From Chryseosolibacter histidinae (GTDB lineage Bacteria > Bacteroidota > Bacteroidia > Cytophagales > Cyclobacteriaceae), in NCBI RefSeq assembly GCF_018598225.1, contig NZ_JAHESF010000024.1, positions 1-64,000 on the forward strand: a stretch of 64,000 bases of DNA, written 5' to 3'. The notes below the pieces were generated by a model, which worked only from the letters and a program-made list of their open reading frames with translations, had not been told where the DNA came from and ran no database searches. Shown in pieces: positions 36,048 to 44,591 of the stretch (positions are counted from its first letter, which is position 1; each line of letters opens with the position of its first letter). The translations under genes and the position numbers were made by a program.

Positions 36048-36602
36048 TTACAGTTCCTCATAGAGCTTTTGCAATCTTTTTCTCAGGGCAAGAATTGCGT
36101 AACGCTTCCGGGAGAGCAGCGTATTGATGGATACACCTGTTTCTTCCGAGATCTCGCGAAAACCTCTTTCCTCGATCTCGTTCTGAATGAAGATGTCGCG
36201 CTGTTCTGCGGGAAGCTCGTCCAGCGCCTCCATGATCGCATCCCAGATCATTTCCCTCAGGTAAGTGTCTTCCGGGGTGTTGCCCAGGTCTGGCAATATC
36301 TCCTGGAGTGTAATGGGAGCCTCTTCCTCTTTTCCGGCCTGCAAACCAAAATCGGCACGCTTGGGCCTGGCGGACTCTCTGCGGTAACGGTCTATGATCT
36401 TGTTCCGTGCAACGGAAAACAACCACGAAGTGACCCGGTCAAGCGATTCGATCGTATTAAAACCTGCCACAAACTGATAGAACACATCCTGAAGGATATC
36501 CTCCGCCTCTTCCGTAGACGACACACGATTGCGGATGAAGCTCAGCAACCTGTCTTTCTCCCTTAGGAATGTCTGCTCTTTTATTTGCATGGCCACTTCC
36601 AT
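36048..36602 (-). CDS. ECF-type RNA polymerase sigma factor
   Basis: A 184-residue sigma-70 family protein with only regions 2 and 4. Region 2 includes STEEAEDILQDVFYQFVAGF and WLFSVARNKIIDRYRR (core and -10 recognition). Region 4 includes LPAEQRDIFIQNEIEERGFR and the HTH EETGVSINTLLSRKRYAILA. The ATG at 36602 is used; M5 (36590) is an alternative. It is divergent from the alpha/beta hydrolase and followed by a small membrane protein. Target regulon unknown. Confidence 0.94.
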   Translation of the reverse strand: MEVAMQIKEQTFLREKDRLLSFIRNRVSSTEEAEDILQDVFYQFVAGFNTIESLDRVTSWLFSVARNKIIDRYRRESARPKRADFGLQAGKEEEAPITLQEILPDLGNTPEDTYLREMIWDAIMEALDELPAEQRDIFIQNEIEERGFREISEETGVSINTLLSRKRYAILALRKRLQKLYEEL

Positions 36603-36706
36603 TTGCCCGCGCTCTTGTTTTATACTCCCAGAGACGGCGCCTTTTCGATATTATTTTATTAAACCTGAAATTTTACGTAAAGTTGATCAGGCGACGTTGA
36701 AAAAAC

Positions 36707-37504
36707 ATGGTCCGCGAGAAGTTTATCCATTATAACAACAGCAGCCTGCATTATGCCAAAGCCGGTAATGGAGACCAGCACATGCTTGTTTTTCATGGTT
36801 TTGGGCAGGATATGAGTGTTTTTGATTTTTTTACCCAGTCATTGGCCCGCCACTATACTTTTTATGTGTTCGACCTGTATTTCCACGGCAAAAGTACCTG
36901 GAGTAACGGCGAGCGAACCCTCGAAAAAACGCAGTGGCAGGAGGTGATCCGGCTGTTCCTTACCGAAAACAAGATCGATCGTTTTCAACTGGCGGGATTC
37001 AGCCTCGGCGGCAAATTTGTGCTGGCAACCCTGGAAGCCTTCCCGGAAAAGGTCGACAAGGTATTTCTCATCGCCCCGGATGGCATCAAAACAAGCTTCT
37101 GGTACAGCCTGGCCACCTATCCGCTCATGCTCAGAAGCCTCTTCCGCAGCATGATCATCCACCCCGAAAGGTTTCTGGGCCTGGCCAGGTTCCTGAACAA
37201 AACCGGCCTGATGGACAAGGGCCTCATCCGGTTTGCGGAGTACCAGATGAATACCACCGAGAAGCGCAACCGGGTCTATTATTCGTGGGTGGTGTTCCGG
37301 CACCTGACGTTCAACACCAAACGCATCGCCCGCCTTATCAATGAGCACCAGATCAAATTTTCACTCATTGTTGGTAAATACGATAAGGTGATCACTCCCC
37401 AGAACATGACCCGCCTCACCCGCAGGCTCAACCACTACCGGCTCGAGATACTCGAAAGCGGCCACAGCGGACTGATCAACCAGAGTCTTCCGTTCTTCTT
37501 TTGA
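36707..37504 (+). CDS. Alpha/beta-fold hydrolase
   Basis: A 265-residue protein. MLVFHGFGQDMSVFDFF gives the oxyanion strand, LAGFSLGGKFVL the nucleophile elbow with its serine at about residue 97, and LESGHSGLINQ the catalytic histidine. The acid is likely the aspartate in VGKYDKVITP. No signal peptide is present, so it acts in the cytoplasm. Substrate unknown. It stands alone between the sigma factor and purL. Confidence 0.88.
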   Translation: MVREKFIHYNNSSLHYAKAGNGDQHMLVFHGFGQDMSVFDFFTQSLARHYTFYVFDLYFHGKSTWSNGERTLEKTQWQEVIRLFLTENKIDRFQLAGFSLGGKFVLATLEAFPEKVDKVFLIAPDGIKTSFWYSLATYPLMLRSLFRSMIIHPERFLGLARFLNKTGLMDKGLIRFAEYQMNTTEKRNRVYYSWVVFRHLTFNTKRIARLINEHQIKFSLIVGKYDKVITPQNMTRLTRRLNHYRLEILESGHSGLINQSLPFFF

Positions 37505-37535
37505 AGAAAATCCTTCATGTCCCGCAAAATGCTTG

Positions 37536-37543
37536 TATTTTTG
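37536..37543 (+). promoter_or_regulatory. Exact -7 element TATTTTTG before purL
   Basis: TATTTTTG matches TAnnTTTG and lies 24 nt before the purL ATG. No convincing -33 TTG or purine riboswitch was seen in the 63-bp gap. Confidence 0.55.
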
Positions 37544-37567
37544 CAGCTCAATTAGGTAAACCCATCC

Positions 37568-40500
37568 ATGATTTTATTCTTTCGTTCGAAAGCCAACAAA
37601 ATTTATGCTGTTGGCTCAGTACAGCCTTTGCAAAAATCTGACAATGAGAAGCTTATATGGTTATTAGGCGGTGCTGAACCCCTCGCTGAAAAAACTTTGA
37701 GCGGCTATTTCGTTGGCCCCCGGAAGGAGATGATCACCCCCTGGAGCACCAATGCCGTGGAAATAACCCAAACCATGGGCATCCGGGGCATTCAGCGCAT
37801 AGAAGAATTTGACGTGGTGACCGATGCCAACGCCCGGCACGATAAAATGCTGCAGGTGGTGTACAAAACACTCGACCAGGATATTTTTACCATCCATCAC
37901 ACGCCGGAGCCTATTCTCGAGATAGACAACATTGCCGCCTACAATGAAAAGCAGGGCCTCGCCCTCAGCGGCGAAGAGATCAGCTACCTGGAGAACGTGA
38001 GCAAAGAGCTGGGAAGAAAATTGACCGACAGCGAAGTGTTCGGCTTTTCACAAGTGAATTCCGAGCACTGCCGCCACAAGATCTTCAACGGCACATTCAT
38101 CATCAACGGAAAAGAAAAACCGTTCACCCTTTTCCAGCTGATCAAAAAGACATCGAAAGAACATCCTAACCAGCTGGTATCGGCCTACAAAGACAATGTG
38201 GCCTTCATCAAAGGGCCCGTCATTGAGCAGTTTGCACCGGTAAGGCAAGACATTGCCGACTATTTCAAGGTACAAGAGATCGATTCTGTGATCTCCATCA
38301 AGGCCGAGACCCATAATTTTCCCACCACGGTTGAGCCTTTCAACGGAGCCGCCACCGGGTCGGGCGGAGAGATCCGCGACAGGCTGGCGGGTGGTAAAGG
38401 TGCTTTGCCCCTGGCGGGAACCGCTGTGTACATGACCTCGTACCCGCGCCTGGAAGATGGCCGCAAGTGGGAGAAAAAATTCGAAGCGCGGCCATGGCTC
38501 TACCAAACTCCCGAAGAGATCCTGATCAAAGCTTCTGATGGCGCCTCCGATTTTGGCAACAAGTTCGGGCAGCCCCTCATCTGCGGAAGCGTGCTCACGT
38601 TTGAACATTTTGAAAATGACAAGCAGTACGGCTTCGATAAAGTGATCATGCTGGCGGGAGGCATCGGTTATGGAAAAGCGAATGATAGTCAGAAAGGCCA
38701 CCTGCAGCCCGGAGACAAGATCGTGTTGCTGGGCGGTGACAACTACCGCATCGGCATGGGTGGTGGCGCAGTATCATCGGTAGCTACCGGCGAATACGGC
38801 AATGCCATTGAGCTCAACGCCATTCAGCGCTCCAACCCTGAAATGCAGAAACGTGTGATGAATGCCATCCGTGCCATGGTGGAAACAGATCAGAACCTGA
38901 TCATCACCATCCACGATCACGGCGCCGGCGGCCACCTCAACTGCCTCTCTGAGCTGCTGGAAGAAACAGGCGGAAAGATCGATCTCGACAAACTTCCTGT
39001 AGGCGACCCTACCCTTTCAGATAAAGAGATCATCAGCAACGAATCGCAGGAGCGCATGGGCCTGGGCATCGCAGCAAAAGATGTAGACACCCTGAAAAAG
39101 ATCTCCGAGCGCGAACGTGCTCCCTTCTACGTGATCGGTGAAGCTACGGGCAGCCAAACGCTGGAGTTCGTAAGGAACGGCAACGTGCGTAAACCTGTAG
39201 ACCTCAAAGTAAATCATCTCTTCGGCTCTTCGCCCAAGACCATTATCAGCGATACCGCGCAGCCTTCGTCTTACAAGCCCGTGCAGTATGACCCGGCCCG
39301 CATCAGCGAATACCTGGAGCAGGTGCTTCAGCTCGAAGCGGTGGCCTGCAAAGACTGGCTTACCAATAAAGTAGACCGTTCTGTAACGGGCCGTGTTGCC
39401 ACGCAGCAAACCTGCGGCCCTGTTCAGTTACCATTGAACAACGTGGGCGTGATGGCGCTGGATTTCCTTGGCAAAAAAGGTATTGCCACAGCCATCGGTC
39501 ATGCGCCTGGTGCTGCCCTGATCGATCCGGTGGCCGGCAGCAAGCTTGCCATCGCCGAAGCCCTGACCAACGTTGTGTGGGCACCGCTTAGCCACGGCCT
39601 GAAAGGTGTTTCACTGAGCGCCAACTGGATGTGGCCTTCTAAAAACAAAGGTGAAGACGCAAGGTTATACGATGCCGTAGAAGCCGTGAGCGATTTCGCC
39701 ATCAAGCTCGGCATCAACATCCCTACCGGCAAAGATTCGCTTTCGATGACCCAGAAATACCGCGACGGCAAAGTTGTTTACGCACCCGGAACGGTGATCA
39801 TCTCGGCGGCAGGTGAAGTGGAAGACATCACCAAAACCATTTCGCCGGCGCTGCAACCTGTAAAGGGCTCGAAGCTGATCTACATCGATCTGTCGCGCGA
39901 TGAATTCAAGCTCGGTGGCAGCAGCTTCGCCCAGGTGCTGAACCTGCTGGGCAACGAAGCACCTACCATAAAAGATGAAGCTTACTTCGCAAAAGCTTTT
40001 GGCGCACTGCAGCAACTGATCAAACAAGGCAACATTCTGGCAGGCCACGATATCTCTGAAGGCGGTCTGGTCACTGTGTTGCTCGAAATGTGCTTCTCAG
40101 TGCCAGGCATCGGTTTAAATGTGAGCATCAAGGATCTTGGCAACGACAGTGTGAAGGCCCTGTTCAGCGAAAACCCGGGCGTGGTGATCCAGGTGGCATC
40201 AGAAAGCGCCGTGGCTTCCGTTCTTGGCAATGCACAGGTGAGCTATAAAGTGATTGGTGAGCTTACACACGAACGCACGGTGAAAGTTACTTCACACAAT
40301 GGAGACATGACCTTTGATGTGGATGCCCTGCGCGATACGTGGTTCAAAACTTCTTATTTGCTCGATAGCAAACAGCGCCCGCACGAGTATGCCCTGGCAC
40401 GTTATAACAACTACAAGAAGCAGGTGCTGGAGTATAATTTCCAGCCGCGTTTCGATGGACGGTTTCAAACGTATAACATCGATCCCAGGAGAAGGAAGCC

Positions 40501-41257
40501 TACTGGCATCAAGGCGGCCATCATCCGCGAGAAAGGTGTGAACGGTGACCGCGAGATGGCCTTTGCGCTTTACCTCGCCGGCTTCGATGTGAAAGACGTG
40601 CACATGACAGACCTGGTATCGGGCCGTGAAGATCTCTCTGATCTGAACATGATCGTGTTTGTGGGCGGATTTTCTAATTCAGATGTGTTGGGCTCCGCCA
40701 AAGGATGGGCGGGTGCGTTCCTGTACAATCCGAAAGCCAAAGAAGCGCTCGATAAATTCTATCAGCGCCAGGACACGCTCACGCTGGGTGTTTGCAATGG
40801 ATGCCAGCTGATGATGGAACTGGGGCTGTTATATCCCGAATGGAAAGATCACCCCAGAATGCACCACAATGCTTCGGGAAGATTTGAATCTATTTTCGTG
40901 AACCTCACCATACCTGAAAACGATACGGTAATGTTCAAGTCGCTCGCCGGCGCAAATCTGGGCGCCTGGGTGGCACACGGCGAAGGACGTTTCAGTCTGC
41001 CTGAAGATCAATCGAGGTACCGCATCGCGGCCCAGTATTTTTATAAGCAATATCCAGGAACACCGGGCGGCGCAGATTTTTCAGTGGCAGCCTTATCATC
41101 GAAGGATGGACGGCACCTGGCCATTATGCCACACATTGAAAGATCGCTTTTTCCCTGGAATTGGGGTTATTACCCAGTCAACAGAAAAAGTGATGAGATC
41201 TCTCCGTGGATGGAAGCATTTGTCAATGCCCGCGACTGGATCAAAGCACGGTTATAA
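37568..41257 (+). CDS. purL: Phosphoribosylformylglycinamidine synthase (single-chain)
   Basis: A 1229-residue enzyme of purine synthesis that converts FGAR and glutamine to FGAM. Order: an N-terminal PurS-like segment, a linker with FSQVNSEHCRHKIFNG (conserved SEHCRHK), two AIRS-related ATP-binding halves (KAETHNFPTTVEPFNGAATG and later RVATQQTCGPVQLPL), and a class I glutamine amidotransferase domain with catalytic C1076 (LGVCNGCQLMMELG), VAHGEGRF and MPHIERSLFPW. The single-chain form is the large proteobacterial/Bacteroidota type rather than the separate PurS/PurL/PurQ set. All key motifs are intact. Confidence 0.97.
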   Translation: MILFFRSKANKIYAVGSVQPLQKSDNEKLIWLLGGAEPLAEKTLSGYFVGPRKEMITPWSTNAVEITQTMGIRGIQRIEEFDVVTDANARHDKMLQVVYKTLDQDIFTIHHTPEPILEIDNIAAYNEKQGLALSGEEISYLENVSKELGRKLTDSEVFGFSQVNSEHCRHKIFNGTFIINGKEKPFTLFQLIKKTSKEHPNQLVSAYKDNVAFIKGPVIEQFAPVRQDIADYFKVQEIDSVISIKAETHNFPTTVEPFNGAATGSGGEIRDRLAGGKGALPLAGTAVYMTSYPRLEDGRKWEKKFEARPWLYQTPEEILIKASDGASDFGNKFGQPLICGSVLTFEHFENDKQYGFDKVIMLAGGIGYGKANDSQKGHLQPGDKIVLLGGDNYRIGMGGGAVSSVATGEYGNAIELNAIQRSNPEMQKRVMNAIRAMVETDQNLIITIHDHGAGGHLNCLSELLEETGGKIDLDKLPVGDPTLSDKEIISNESQERMGLGIAAKDVDTLKKISERERAPFYVIGEATGSQTLEFVRNGNVRKPVDLKVNHLFGSSPKTIISDTAQPSSYKPVQYDPARISEYLEQVLQLEAVACKDWLTNKVDRSVTGRVATQQTCGPVQLPLNNVGVMALDFLGKKGIATAIGHAPGAALIDPVAGSKLAIAEALTNVVWAPLSHGLKGVSLSANWMWPSKNKGEDARLYDAVEAVSDFAIKLGINIPTGKDSLSMTQKYRDGKVVYAPGTVIISAAGEVEDITKTISPALQPVKGSKLIYIDLSRDEFKLGGSSFAQVLNLLGNEAPTIKDEAYFAKAFGALQQLIKQGNILAGHDISEGGLVTVLLEMCFSVPGIGLNVSIKDLGNDSVKALFSENPGVVIQVASESAVASVLGNAQVSYKVIGELTHERTVKVTSHNGDMTFDVDALRDTWFKTSYLLDSKQRPHEYALARYNNYKKQVLEYNFQPRFDGRFQTYNIDPRRRKPTGIKAAIIREKGVNGDREMAFALYLAGFDVKDVHMTDLVSGREDLSDLNMIVFVGGFSNSDVLGSAKGWAGAFLYNPKAKEALDKFYQRQDTLTLGVCNGCQLMMELGLLYPEWKDHPRMHHNASGRFESIFVNLTIPENDTVMFKSLAGANLGAWVAHGEGRFSLPEDQSRYRIAAQYFYKQYPGTPGGADFSVAALSSKDGRHLAIMPHIERSLFPWNWGYYPVNRKSDEISPWMEAFVNARDWIKARL

Positions 41258-41355
41258 ACTGTGAAGCACATGTGACGTAAAAGGTTTCGATCCGGTTATT
41301 GTTCTGATGAAGTATTTAGTCTATATTCAACTTCACGATCAATGCTTGCTGGTAT

Positions 41356-41937
41356 ATGAAGAAACTCTCCGCTCCTTTCTTGTTGCTGCTCACGGTGATG
41401 ATTATGGCTTCCTGCCTGGGTTATAAGGAACTTCCCGTAGAATATGATTACAGCTATAAAGGCAATTTCAAAAAATACAGGACCTTCGACATTATGAAGC
41501 CGGCCGGCGTGGCCGACTCCACCATGATGAACGATGTGATCGAGCGATCGATCATTGCCCGCATGAAGTTTCTGGGATACAGGCAGGCTTCTAACAAGCC
41601 GCACCTCATCATCGGCTTTAAAATGTTCAACGACAGCCTCAAATTCAACGGTTATAACCAGCCCGACATCGAAGAGTGGGTGCGTAACCAGAAAGAGGAT
41701 ATGAACTACGATCCGCAGAAGTTCAACCTGCGAACCGGAACGTTGCTGATACAGTTCTACGACCGCCGCCAGAACAGGTCTATCTGGCAGGGATATGCCA
41801 CCACCATGTACGGTTCAATCGATTTCAATAACAACCGCCACCTGAAGAATGCGGTGATCTCTATACTGGATAAATACCGCTTCTGGGCAGAAGGCTTCCT
41901 GGAAGGTGGTAATCTGGCCCAGGAAAAAGACCTCTAA
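41356..41937 (+). CDS. DUF4136 lipoprotein
   Basis: A 193-residue exported protein with signal peptide and lipobox (LTVMIMASC, lipidated Cys at about 20). The mature part follows the DUF4136 pattern: DYSYKGNFKKYRTFDIMKP, then IARMKFLGYRQASNKPHLII and a late LLIQFYDRRQNRSIWQG. It would be anchored in the outer or inner membrane facing the periplasm. Function of the family is unknown. It is a single gene between purL and tRNA-Gln. Confidence 0.88.
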   Translation: MKKLSAPFLLLLTVMIMASCLGYKELPVEYDYSYKGNFKKYRTFDIMKPAGVADSTMMNDVIERSIIARMKFLGYRQASNKPHLIIGFKMFNDSLKFNGYNQPDIEEWVRNQKEDMNYDPQKFNLRTGTLLIQFYDRRQNRSIWQGYATTMYGSIDFNNNRHLKNAVISILDKYRFWAEGFLEGGNLAQEKDL

Positions 41938-41976
41938 AAAAAACCGGAGGCTATTATCTTTTTTTAAAAATAATTC

Positions 41977-41984
41977 TACCTTTG
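41977..41984 (+). promoter_or_regulatory. Exact -7 element TACCTTTG for tRNA-Gln
   Basis: TACCTTTG matches TAnnTTTG and lies 53 nt before the tRNA, leaving a 5' leader of about 45 nt to be removed by RNase P. Confidence 0.65.
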
Positions 41985-42037
41985 CAGACCCAAAATCAAG
42001 GGTTTCTGTACAGATTTAACGATTTCTACAGGAATAT

Positions 42038-42110
42038 TGTCCGATGGTGTAACTGGCAACACGCCTGATTTTGATTCAGGAAAGTCCAGGTTCGAGCCCT
42101 GGTCGGACAA
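42038..42110 (+). tRNA. tRNA-Gln (UUG)
   Basis: A complete cloverleaf of 73 nt. Acceptor arms TGTCCGA (42038-42044) and TCGGACA (42103-42109) pair, with discriminator A at 42110 and a U1-A72 pair as in other glutamine tRNAs. Anticodon stem CCTGA/TCAGG encloses loop TTTTGAT with anticodon TTG. The T arm is CCAGG-TTCGAGC-CCTGG. CCA is not encoded. Confidence 0.97.
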
Positions 42111-42113
42111 CTT

Positions 42114-42173
42114 ATCCCGGTTCAACCCGGTTCTGATACTGTCGGAAAGGGAAGGCCGGGATTAGTTTTTTTT
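42114..42173 (+). terminator. Hairpin with T-run between tRNA-Gln and prs
   Basis: ATCCCGG (42114-42120) can pair with CCGGGAT (42156-42162), and TTTTTTTT follows at 42166-42173. A competing inner pairing of CCCGG with CCGGTT exists. It may terminate the tRNA transcript or act as an attenuator for prs, whose ATG is 15 nt beyond. Confidence 0.55.
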
Positions 42174-42188
42174 AATCGAACTGAACCC

Positions 42189-43118
42189 ATGGCAGTAAAA
42201 CTCTTCAGTGGCAGGGCCACACAGTATCTGGCTGAAAAGATTGCCAATGCTTACGGCGAGCCCCTGGGCACTGTAAATTACCAACAATTCAGCGACGGTG
42301 AGATGTCTCCTTTTATCGCAGAATCAGTGCGGGGCCATGATGTTTTCATCATCCAGTCTACCTTTGCCCCTTCTGATAACCTGATGGAGCTGCTGCTGAT
42401 GGTAGACGCCGCAAAACGTGCCAGTTCGGCCAACGTCAACGTTATTATCCCCTACTTCGGTTACGCCCGCCAGGACAGGAAAGACAAACCCAGGGTTGCC
42501 ATTGCCGCTAAAATGATCGCCAACCTGCTCTCTGCAGCCGGTGCCGACAGAATTATGGCCTGCGACCTGCATGCTGACCAGATCCAGGGCTTTTTCGATA
42601 TCCCGGTAGACCACCTCGATGGCTCGTACATCTTTGTGCCTTACCTGAAATCGCTCAAGCTAAACGACATCATGTTTGCCACGCCTGACGTTGGCGGCAT
42701 AAAAAGAGCCCGCAACTTTGCCAAGTTCTTCAATGCTGAGCTGGCCGTGTGCGATAAGCACCGGAAAGAAGCCAACAAGATCGAATCCATGCGCCTGATC
42801 GGTGAGGTGGAAGGCAAAGACGTGATATTGGTAGATGACCTGGTAGACACCGCGGGCACTATCTGCAAGGCGGCAGGCCTGTTGAAAGAAAATGGCGCCA
42901 AGTCTGTGCGGGCAGTGTGTACACATGCTGTGCTGTCGGGCAAGGCCTACGAGAACATTGAAGCTTCGGCGCTGGAAGAGATTGTGGTATCGGATACCAT
43001 TCCGTTGAGAAAGGAATCGCCGAAGATCAAGGTGCTGACCGTGTCTGATCTTTTTGCAAAAGCTATCCGCAAGATCCACGACAACGAATCGATCAGCTCG
43101 CTGTTCATTAAACTGTAA
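42189..43118 (+). CDS. prs: Ribose-phosphate pyrophosphokinase
   Basis: A 309-residue enzyme making PRPP from ribose 5-phosphate and ATP for purine, pyrimidine, histidine and NAD synthesis. Hallmarks are IPYFGYARQDRKDKPR (flexible-loop and ATP site), ACDLHADQIQGFFDIPVDHL and the PRPP-binding loop VDDLVDTAGTI. Length is typical of class I enzymes. It lies 27 nt upstream of rplY, in the common prs-rplY-pth order. Confidence 0.97.
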   Translation: MAVKLFSGRATQYLAEKIANAYGEPLGTVNYQQFSDGEMSPFIAESVRGHDVFIIQSTFAPSDNLMELLLMVDAAKRASSANVNVIIPYFGYARQDRKDKPRVAIAAKMIANLLSAAGADRIMACDLHADQIQGFFDIPVDHLDGSYIFVPYLKSLKLNDIMFATPDVGGIKRARNFAKFFNAELAVCDKHRKEANKIESMRLIGEVEGKDVILVDDLVDTAGTICKAAGLLKENGAKSVRAVCTHAVLSGKAYENIEASALEEIVVSDTIPLRKESPKIKVLTVSDLFAKAIRKIHDNESISSLFIKL

Positions 43119-43145
43119 TTACGTTAAACTAAATTTTATATACTT

Positions 43146-43835
43146 ATGAAAACTGTTGAGATTATAGGGTATAGAAGAGCAAATCTCGGCAAGACTGATT
43201 CTCAGAAACTGAGAGATGAAGGCTTGGTACCCTGTGTACTGTACGGTGGAAATGAACAGATCCATTTCTACTCACCCATGATCCTTTTCCGCGAGCTGGT
43301 GTACACCAACGAAGCACACTTTGTGCTGGTGAACATTGAAGGCGAAGAAGCCAAAGCCATCCTGCAGGAGGTACAATTCCACCCTGTGAGCGAGGTGATC
43401 CTTCACGCTGATTTTCTGAGAATATCAGACGAAAGAAAAGTGAAGATGAGCATTCCTACCCGGTTGGTAGGCCAGGCTCCTGGTGTGGCAAAAGGTGGCA
43501 CCCTGGTTCGTAAAAGGGCTGCCCTGAAAGTGTACGGCTTCCCCAAAGATATGCCTGACCACATCGATGTGAATGTTTCTGAGCTGGATTTTCACCACGC
43601 CATCAAAGTTGGCGATATGAAAATGCAGGGCATCGATTTCCTCGACCCGAAACAAGCCACTATCGCTGCCGTTGAAATTCCCCGTGCTGCTAAAATGGCT
43701 GCCGAAGACGCTGCTGCTGCCGCTGCTGCCCCTGCTGAAGGTGCTGCTGCTGCTCCTGCCGCTGGTGCCGCTCCCGCTGCTGGTGGCGATGCCAAGAAGA
43801 CTGAAGCGCCTAAGAAAGACGCCGGTAAAAAATAA
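43146..43835 (+). CDS. rplY: 50S ribosomal protein L25 (Ctc form)
   Basis: A 229-residue 5S-rRNA-binding protein. The N-terminal L25 domain (MKTVEIIGYRRANLGKTDSQ to about 95) is followed by the TL5/Ctc beta domain (RLVGQAPGVAKGGTLVRKR, HIDVNVSELDFHHAIKVGD). The last 45 residues are an alanine-rich, then lysine-rich low-complexity tail, commonly seen in Bacteroidota. The tail probably lies outside the folded part. A strong terminator follows. Confidence 0.96.
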   Translation: MKTVEIIGYRRANLGKTDSQKLRDEGLVPCVLYGGNEQIHFYSPMILFRELVYTNEAHFVLVNIEGEEAKAILQEVQFHPVSEVILHADFLRISDERKVKMSIPTRLVGQAPGVAKGGTLVRKRAALKVYGFPKDMPDHIDVNVSELDFHHAIKVGDMKMQGIDFLDPKQATIAAVEIPRAAKMAAEDAAAAAAAPAEGAAAAPAAGAAPAAGGDAKKTEAPKKDAGKK

Positions 43836-43859
43836 TCCGGAACCGATATTTGTCAGAAG

Positions 43860-43887
43860 ATCCCGCCCCGCAAAGGCGGGATTTTTT
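43860..43887 (+). terminator. Intrinsic terminator after rplY
   Basis: ATCCCGCC (43860-43867) and GGCGGGAT (43875-43882) form an 8-bp stem with a 7-nt loop followed by TTTTTT. pth begins 17 nt later, so some read-through or a separate promoter is needed. Confidence 0.85.
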
Positions 43888-43903
43888 GTTTATTTGAGAT
43901 TGT

Positions 43904-44464
43904 ATGAAATATCTGATAGCAGGTTTGGGCAACATTGGCCCCGAGTATGAGCTTACCCGGCATAACATAGGCTTTCTGGTGGCAGATCAGCTCGCAGACG
44001 AGCACCAGGCCAGCTTCAAAACAGAACGCCTGGCAGACAGGGCCGAGTTCAGGTTCAAAGGCAAAACCGTGCACCTGATCAAGCCCAACACCTACATGAA
44101 CCTGAGCGGCAAAGCGGTAGCCTATTGGATGAACGACCTGAAGATACCCAAAGAAAATGTGCTGGTGATAGTTGACGAGATTGCCCTACCCTTCGGCAGC
44201 CTGCGCATGCGCACCAAAGGCAGCGCGGCGGGGCACAACGGCCTGAAGAACATTGAGCTTACCCTGGGTGGGCAGGATTACAGCCGGCTGCGCTTCGGCA
44301 TTGGCAGCGACTACAGCAAAGGCCAGCAGGTAGATTTTGTGCTCAGCAACTTTACCCAGGAAGAATTTGAAAAGCTTCCGGCCATCATCAAAAAAGCAAA
44401 CGAGATGGTGATCAGCTTCTGCACCATTGGCCCCGAGCGCACCATGAGCCTTTTTAATGATTGA
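43904..44464 (+). CDS. pth: Peptidyl-tRNA hydrolase
   Basis: A 186-residue enzyme that releases peptides from peptidyl-tRNA. Family motifs are [18 protein letters not shown] (N10 and catalytic H20), [34 protein letters not shown] and [10 protein letters not shown]. Length is normal. It is downstream of rplY in the same direction. With the NFACT protein at 9325 and miaA it adds to the translation-related genes in the window. Confidence 0.96.
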   Translation: MKYLIAGLGNIGPEYELTRHNIGFLVADQLADEHQASFKTERLADRAEFRFKGKTVHLIKPNTYMNLSGKAVAYWMNDLKIPKENVLVIVDEIALPFGSLRMRTKGSAAGHNGLKNIELTLGGQDYSRLRFGIGSDYSKGQQVDFVLSNFTQEEFEKLPAIIKKANEMVISFCTIGPERTMSLFND

Positions 44465-44475
44465 AATAGACTTGA

Positions 44476-44576
44476 GATGTGAGTCCCCGATAGCTATCGG
44501 GATGAGACGTGAGACCCGGTAGTTAAGTTATCAGGATGAGACAGCTCCGATCTCCACGATTCAATGCAGAGATCGG
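44476..44576. repeat. Word repeat with perfect CCCGATAGCTATCGGG palindrome and a second stem
   Basis: Between convergent pth and metG, GAGATGTGAG and GAGACGTGAGAC words flank the perfect 16-nt palindrome CCCGATAGCTATCGGG (44486-44501). A second stem, CCGATCTC (44547-44554) with GAGATCGG (44569-44576), follows. These may serve as bidirectional terminators. The palindrome matches the cores at 17467 and 32205. Confidence 0.75.
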
Positions 44577-44591
44577 AAACTGAAAATATTA

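Noticed and set aside
37505-37567. Purine riboswitch before purL
   Set aside because: The gap is only 63 bp and has no conserved aptamer pairing.
43592-43795. Ala/Gly-rich minus-strand frame
   Set aside because: It is the complement of the alanine-rich tail of L25.
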